The translations under genes and the position numbers were made by a program. The notes under the pieces are model-generated. The model was not told where the DNA came from and searched no databases. It was given only the letters and a program-made list of their open reading frames with translations. From Methanobacteriota archaeon (lineage in GTDB: Archaea > Hydrothermarchaeota > Hydrothermarchaeia > Hydrothermarchaeales > SZUA-236), in NCBI GenBank assembly GCA_003230355.1, contig QIDD01000010.1, positions 1 through 11,569 on the forward strand: a stretch of 11,569 nucleotides of DNA. Reading direction: 5' to 3'. Positions 8,130 through 11,569 of this stretch are shown here, in pieces. The stretch's first letter is position 1, and every line of letters begins with the position of its first letter.

Positions 8130-8576
8130 TTATTCAACGGTGTAATCGTTTTTCTCAACCGAGGCCTGCTCCATCACTTTTGATGACACATAGACTGGCG
8201 CGCTTGTGCGAACTGAAAGCGCTATGCAGTCGCTTGGCCGTGCGTCGAATTCCGAGGGGTTGCCGTTTTTAGATATAATAAGCCGCGAGAAAAACACGCC
8301 TTCGCTTATGTCGTCAATAATGATTTTTTCAATTCCAAGCCCATTATTTTCAAGCACACTTATGAAAAGGTCGTGTGTAAGCGGCCGTGGATAAGGAGTG
8401 TTATCCAGTGCTGTTTGAATGGAGAATGCCTCTGAAACACCGATGTAGATCGGCAGAATACGCTTCTCCTCACTTTCCAAAAATACGACAGGCCCAGTTT
8501 CCTTAGGCCCGTCCCCTGTGTTAGCCACAAAAACCCCGGCAACCTTAACAAGAACATGCTCCTCAGAAACAACCAT
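8130..8576 (-). CDS. Bifunctional nuclease family protein (DUF151)
   Basis: The 148 residues match the DUF151/bifunctional nuclease family in length and motifs: LPIYIGVSEAFSIQTAL, RPLTHDLF, LGIEKIIIDDISEGVFFSRL and ARPSDCIALSVRTSAPVYV. Plant members are reported to have RNase and DNase activity; the role of archaeal members is not settled. The start ATG 8576 has no Shine-Dalgarno, and a TATA element lies about 29 nt upstream, so the mRNA is probably leaderless. It diverges from leuC across 55 nt. A functional link to leucine synthesis is not evident. Confidence 0.9.
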   Translation of the reverse strand: MVVSEEHVLVKVAGVFVANTGDGPKETGPVVFLESEEKRILPIYIGVSEAFSIQTALDNTPYPRPLTHDLFISVLENNGLGIEKIIIDDISEGVFFSRLIISKNGNPSEFDARPSDCIALSVRTSAPVYVSSKVMEQASVEKNDYTVE

Positions 8577-8600
8577 ACTATCTGTTTTCGACGCTTAAGA

Positions 8601-8608
8601 TATATAAA
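8601..8608. promoter_or_regulatory. Shared TATA element between DUF151 gene and leuC
   Basis: The AT-rich core TATATAAATA (8601-8610) can be read as a TATA box on both strands. Its centre is about 27 nt from the leuC ATG and about 29 nt from the DUF151 ATG. No second clear TATA element is visible in the 55-nt spacer. Confidence 0.55.
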
Positions 8609-8631
8609 TATGGAGTTTGTAGAGGTACATT

Positions 8632-9888
8632 ATGACTATGACTATAGCTGAAAAGATACTTGCAAAGAAAGCAGGAAAATCAAGTGTCGAGCCAGGTGAT
8701 ATGGTTGAAGCTGAAATCGACTATGTAATGGTAAACGATATAACAGGTCTTCCAGCATTTGAGGTCTTTGAAAAGTTTGACTGCCAGCCGCTGCGTGAAA
8801 AAACGATTCTAATTCCAGACCACTATGTTCCAAACAAGGATGTGGCCTCGGCTGAGCAGGCCAGGGCGATGCAGATGTTTGCAAAGAAATATGATATGCC
8901 GAATTATTTCCCAGTGGGGACCTGCGGTGTGTGCCATCAGGTGATGATCGAAGAAGGATTTGTCGCGCCGGGCCGCTTAATTATAGGCGCCGATTCACAT
9001 ACCTGCTCATACGGTGCGCTTGGCGCATTCGGGACCGGTGTGGGTTCAACTGAGGCAGCGTCAGCCATGGCGCTTGGCAAGCTCTGGTTCAAAGTCCCGG
9101 AGAGCCAGAAATACACGGTTAAGGGAAGCCTGGAAAAATATGTGATGGGCAAGGACATCATCCTGCACATAATCGGTGAAATCGGCGTGGACGGCGCGCT
9201 TTACAAGTCCATGGAGTTCTACGGAAGTGCAATAGAATCCCTCCCGCTCGCAGACAGAATCAGCATCTCAAACATGGCGATCGAAGCCGGAGCAAAAGCC
9301 GGAATCATCCCGCCCGATGAAAAAGTTTTCAATTATCTGAAAGATCGGGTTCGAGGCGATTACGCGCCCTTGTATGCAGACAGCGACGCGGACTACAGTG
9401 AAGTCTATGAGTATGATGCATCGGAAATTTCTGCAACAGTTGCTAAGCCGTCGCTACCTGAAAACACTGCGCCCGCATCAGAGCTATCCCACATAACCGT
9501 TGACCAGGCCTATCTCGGCTCATGCACAAATGGAAGGATCGAAGACCTCCGCGTGGCTGCAGAGATTTTGAAAGGCCGAAAAATCGCATCTGACACACGG
9601 ATGATCGTTGTGCCCGCAACCAAAAGAGTGTTTGAACAAGCCCTGAGCGAAGGGCTGATAAAAATATTTCTCGATGCAAATGCCTATGTCTCAGGGCCCA
9701 CCTGCGGCGCATGTCTCGGCGGATACATGGGTGTGCTCGCAAAAGGCGAGCGCTGCATCTCCTCAACAAACCGAAACTTCCTAGGCCGAATGGGGCACAA
9801 GGAATCAGAGGTTTATCTGGCAAACCCTGCAGTTGTTGCTGCGTCTGCGATAACTGGACGGATAACCGATCCTTCGGAAATTGAATAG
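8632..9888 (+). CDS. leuC: 3-isopropylmalate dehydratase (isopropylmalate isomerase), large subunit
   Basis: Iron-sulphur hydrolyase that converts 2-isopropylmalate to 3-isopropylmalate in leucine synthesis, together with LeuD. The 418 residues fit the archaeal two-subunit type. The three [4Fe-4S] ligands are Cys298 (LGSCTNGR), Cys358 and Cys361 (SGPTCGACLGG). Other family blocks are IPDHYVPNKD, GTCGVCHQV, GADSHTCSYGALGAFGTGVGSTE and SSTNRNFLGRMGH. The ATG at 8632 has GAGGT 5 nt upstream, though the TATA box would start the RNA at about the same place; ATG 8638 is a possible alternative. A decayed crcB lies between it and leuD. Related enzymes act on homoaconitate, and the small subunit decides; see leuD. 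Confidence 0.93.
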   Translation: MTMTIAEKILAKKAGKSSVEPGDMVEAEIDYVMVNDITGLPAFEVFEKFDCQPLREKTILIPDHYVPNKDVASAEQARAMQMFAKKYDMPNYFPVGTCGVCHQVMIEEGFVAPGRLIIGADSHTCSYGALGAFGTGVGSTEAASAMALGKLWFKVPESQKYTVKGSLEKYVMGKDIILHIIGEIGVDGALYKSMEFYGSAIESLPLADRISISNMAIEAGAKAGIIPPDEKVFNYLKDRVRGDYAPLYADSDADYSEVYEYDASEISATVAKPSLPENTAPASELSHITVDQAYLGSCTNGRIEDLRVAAEILKGRKIASDTRMIVVPATKRVFEQALSEGLIKIFLDANAYVSGPTCGACLGGYMGVLAKGERCISSTNRNFLGRMGHKESEVYLANPAVVAASAITGRITDPSEIE

Positions 9889-9914
9889 AAAAAAGGTGGA
9901 GCCAACGGTTTTCT

Positions 9915-10296
9915 ATGGAGCAAATTATACTAGTGGGCCTGGGAGGATTTATAGGTGCAGTTCTGCGCTATATCCTGGGCAGCTGGGTACAGCAGATCTC
10001 CAAGTACGTTTCCCATTGGAACGATGACCGTAAATGTTGCTGGAAGCTTTTTTCTCGGACTCGTCATAGGCTTAACTGAGATTAGAGATGTGTTCCACCT
10101 TGGAGACGCATCTTTCTTATAATCGGCGTTCTAAGCGCCTTTACAACCATGTCCACATGATTCTTTCAAGCTCTTTGAGCAAAAGGAGATGCTTCTCTTT
10201 GGTGTAAATATCCTGGGAACGTTGGCGCTCACGCTTTTCGCAGTTTACCTTAAACATTACGATGCGCGTTGCATGCAAAAAACAGATAAACCATGA
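9915..10296 (+). pseudogene. crcB: Fluoride channel CrcB (Fluc), pseudogene with three frameshifts
   Basis: Four frame segments join into one CrcB protein of about 127 residues. Segment 1 (9915 to about 10008) gives MEQIILVGLGGFIGAVLRY; segment 2 (from 10009) gives FPIGTMTVNVAGSFFLGL with the pore Asn; segment 3 (from about 10110) gives IIGVLSAFTTMST; segment 4 (10159-10296) gives FKLFEQKEMLLFGVNILGT to a stop. Each shift can be explained by loss of one or two bases. The FTTxST pore motif is split by the third shift, with the following Phe missing. No intact frame covers more than about a third, so no working channel is made. It is 26 nt after leuC and 18 nt before leuD. Sequencing error is possible, but nearby genes are intact. 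Confidence 0.82.
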
Positions 10297-10314
10297 ATCA
10301 CTGGAGTTTGAGAT

Positions 10315-10815
10315 ATGAGAAGTAAGATTGCGGGTCGGGTGTGGAAATTTGGAACAAATGTGGACACAGACCAGATTATTCCTGCCGAGTATCTTGTGAC
10401 CGGCGACCCAGCCGAACTTGCAGCCCACGCCTTTGAGAAAGCGCGACCTGAATTTGCAGGTGAAGTCCGAGAGGGTGATATCGTCGTTGCAGAGGAAAAC
10501 TTTGGATGCGGCTCTTCACGTGAACACGCGCCAAGGGCGCTTATCGGCGCCGGCATAAGCTGCGTCGTTGCAAAAAGCTTTGCAAGAATATTTTACCGAA
10601 ACTCGATAAACATAGGCCTCCCCCTAGTTGAAGCAGCAATTGTTGCGGATGATGGAGACAATCTAGAAATTGATTTTAAATCTGGAATCGTGAAAAACAC
10701 AACTAAAGGAGTTGAAGCATCTTTCCCGCCGACACCCGCGTTTCTGCAAAAACTCATTGATGCAGGCGGGCTCGTTGAATACACTAAAACTCAGATCAAA
10801 AATATGGGGATGTGA
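10315..10815 (+). CDS. leuD: 3-isopropylmalate dehydratase (isopropylmalate isomerase), small subunit
   Basis: The 166 residues form the swivelling domain that carries substrate-binding residues: GTNVDTDQIIPAEYL at the start, NFGCGSSREHAP (about 62-73), KSFARIFYRNSINIGLPL (about 92-109), and a C-terminal helix. The substrate loop reads YLVT. In methanogens, homoaconitase small subunits have Arg at the third place (YLRT) and isopropylmalate isomerases have Val, so this is most likely the leucine enzyme. The ATG has GGAG 8 nt upstream. It lies after the crcB relic, so co-transcription with leuC is likely unless the relic interferes. A terminator follows directly. Confidence 0.92.
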   Translation: MRSKIAGRVWKFGTNVDTDQIIPAEYLVTGDPAELAAHAFEKARPEFAGEVREGDIVVAEENFGCGSSREHAPRALIGAGISCVVAKSFARIFYRNSINIGLPLVEAAIVADDGDNLEIDFKSGIVKNTTKGVEASFPPTPAFLQKLIDAGGLVEYTKTQIKNMGM

Positions 10816-10848
10816 GGGGCTTTTTTGAGCCCCCGGATTTTTGTTTTT
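10816..10848 (+). terminator. Terminator after leuD
   Basis: GGGGCT and AGCCCC form a 6-bp stem with loop TTTTTG, starting on the base after the leuD stop. A T-rich tail (ATTTTTGTTTTT) follows and reaches the convergent tfb stop codon. On the minus strand the hairpin lacks a following T run, so it acts mainly for leuD. Confidence 0.8.
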
Positions 10849-11569
10849 AGATTACAATGTCAATGTCCAGTTTTTCCGCAAGCTCCTTGTAGCGGTTCCG
10901 AATCGTAACCTCAGTAACACCGGCTACATCGGCAACCTCGCGCTGCGTGCGCCGTTCGCCAAGAAGCACTGATGCGATGTAGATTGCAGCTGCCGCAACA
11001 CCTGTCGGTCCACGGCCGGATGTGAGTTCTTTATCCATCGCCATTCTAAGAACCTCGATTGCCTTTGCCTGGGTTTTGCCTGAAAGATTGAGTTCAGACC
11101 CGAACCTCGGCACATATTCAATAGGTGTTGTGGGTTTAAGGTTGATGTCAAGCTCGCGGGCGACGAAGCGGTATGTTCGACCAATTTCTTTGCGGTTCAG
11201 CTTCGCCGCGTCCGCAACCTCGTCAAGTGTTCGGGGTATGCTGCACATCCGACACGCCGCATAAAGCGCCGCCGCAGAAACACCTTCAATGCTTCGGCCG
11301 CGGATAAGGCCTTTTTCAACTGCCTTTCGATAGACGATTGCCGCCTGCTCCCGAATCCCCTTGGGAAGGCTGAGCCTGGACGCAACCTTGTCAAGTTCTG
11401 TAAGTGCGAATGCAAGGTTACGCTCTGTTGCGTTTGAAACCCTGATTCTCTGCTGCCATTTTCGAAGCCGGTATATCTGCGCCCGTTTACGCGCGGGAAT
11501 GTCTTTTCCATAACTGTCTTTATTTCGCCAGTCAATCACTGTTGAAAGCCCTTTGTCATGGATTGTGTA
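10847..11569 (-). CDS. tfb: Transcription initiation factor B, 5' end outside window
   Basis: Archaeal TFIIB homologue that binds BRE and TBP and recruits RNA polymerase. The visible 240 residues begin [14 protein letters not shown], the end of the B-linker region, so the N-terminal zinc ribbon and B-finger are cut off by the window edge. Two cyclin-like repeats follow: about residues 45-135 ([18 protein letters not shown] to RFVARELD) and 145-238 ([11 protein letters not shown] to [10 protein letters not shown]), each with the [17 protein letters not shown] core. The GTG at 11539 is not the start, since the frame stays open and conserved to the edge. The gene converges on leuD and shares its terminator region. 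Confidence 0.96.
   Translation of the reverse strand, partial: YTIHDKGLSTVIDWRNKDSYGKDIPARKRAQIYRLRKWQQRIRVSNATERNLAFALTELDKVASRLSLPKGIREQAAIVYRKAVEKGLIRGRSIEGVSAAALYAACRMCSIPRTLDEVADAAKLNRKEIGRTYRFVARELDINLKPTTPIEYVPRFGSELNLSGKTQAKAIEVLRMAMDKELTSGRGPTGVAAAAIYIASVLLGERRTQREVADVAGVTEVTIRNRYKELAEKLDIDIVI

Noticed and set aside
9889..9914. Fluoride riboswitch upstream of the crcB relic
   Set aside because: Only 26 nt separate leuC from crcB and none of the conserved riboswitch bases were seen.
10141..10556. Minus-strand open frames opposite crcB relic and leuD
   Set aside because: They are antisense to leuD and to recognisable CrcB sequence and show no family similarity.
11022..11264. Plus-strand open frame of 80 codons opposite tfb
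   Set aside because: It is the antisense shadow of a conserved cyclin repeat.

Overview
The window looks like chromosomal DNA from a euryarchaeon, probably in or near the methanogen/Archaeoglobus side (Halobacteriota). This rests on a transcription factor B gene at the right edge, archaeal TATA/BRE-type promoters, several apparently leaderless genes, and archaeal-type LeuC and LeuD. The lineage below that level is a guess. No tRNA, rRNA, CRISPR array or insertion sequence was seen.

Left part (1-4557), nitrogen uptake. A truncated amidohydrolase gene at the left edge is followed by two complete amtB-glnK pairs, all on the minus strand (amtB1-glnK1, then amtB2-glnK2 further right). Each pair couples an ammonium channel to the PII protein that gates it. 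Divergent from amtB2 is a gene for a ribbon-helix-helix (RHH) DNA-binding protein with a C-terminal domain I do not recognise. A 13-base motif, GAACNTTTCTTAA, occurs once upstream of amtB1 and twice between amtB2 and the RHH gene. The amtB1 promoter also carries CTTAA boxes in exact 10-bp phase running into its TATA box. The RHH protein is the obvious candidate to bind these sites, so this may be an undescribed local ammonium regulon.

Middle part (4558-8117), signalling. After a small winged-helix regulator comes a large minus-strand histidine kinase whose outer part resembles the haem-binding domain of the ethylbenzene dehydrogenase gamma-subunit family. Divergent from it is a two-gene unit: a 78-residue protein resembling the C-terminal part of MinD/ParA ATPases without a Walker A motif, and a stand-alone CheY-like receiver whose TTG start overlaps the upstream gene by 4 nt. 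Together they look like a redox or ligand-sensing two-component system with an extra small partner.

Right part (8118-11569). A bifunctional-nuclease-family (DUF151) gene and leuC diverge from a short spacer with one obvious TATA element. leuC and leuD encode the two subunits of isopropylmalate isomerase (leucine biosynthesis), but between them lies a crcB (fluoride channel) relic broken by three frameshifts. A hairpin terminator follows leuD, and the convergent tfb gene, cut by the window edge, closes the region.
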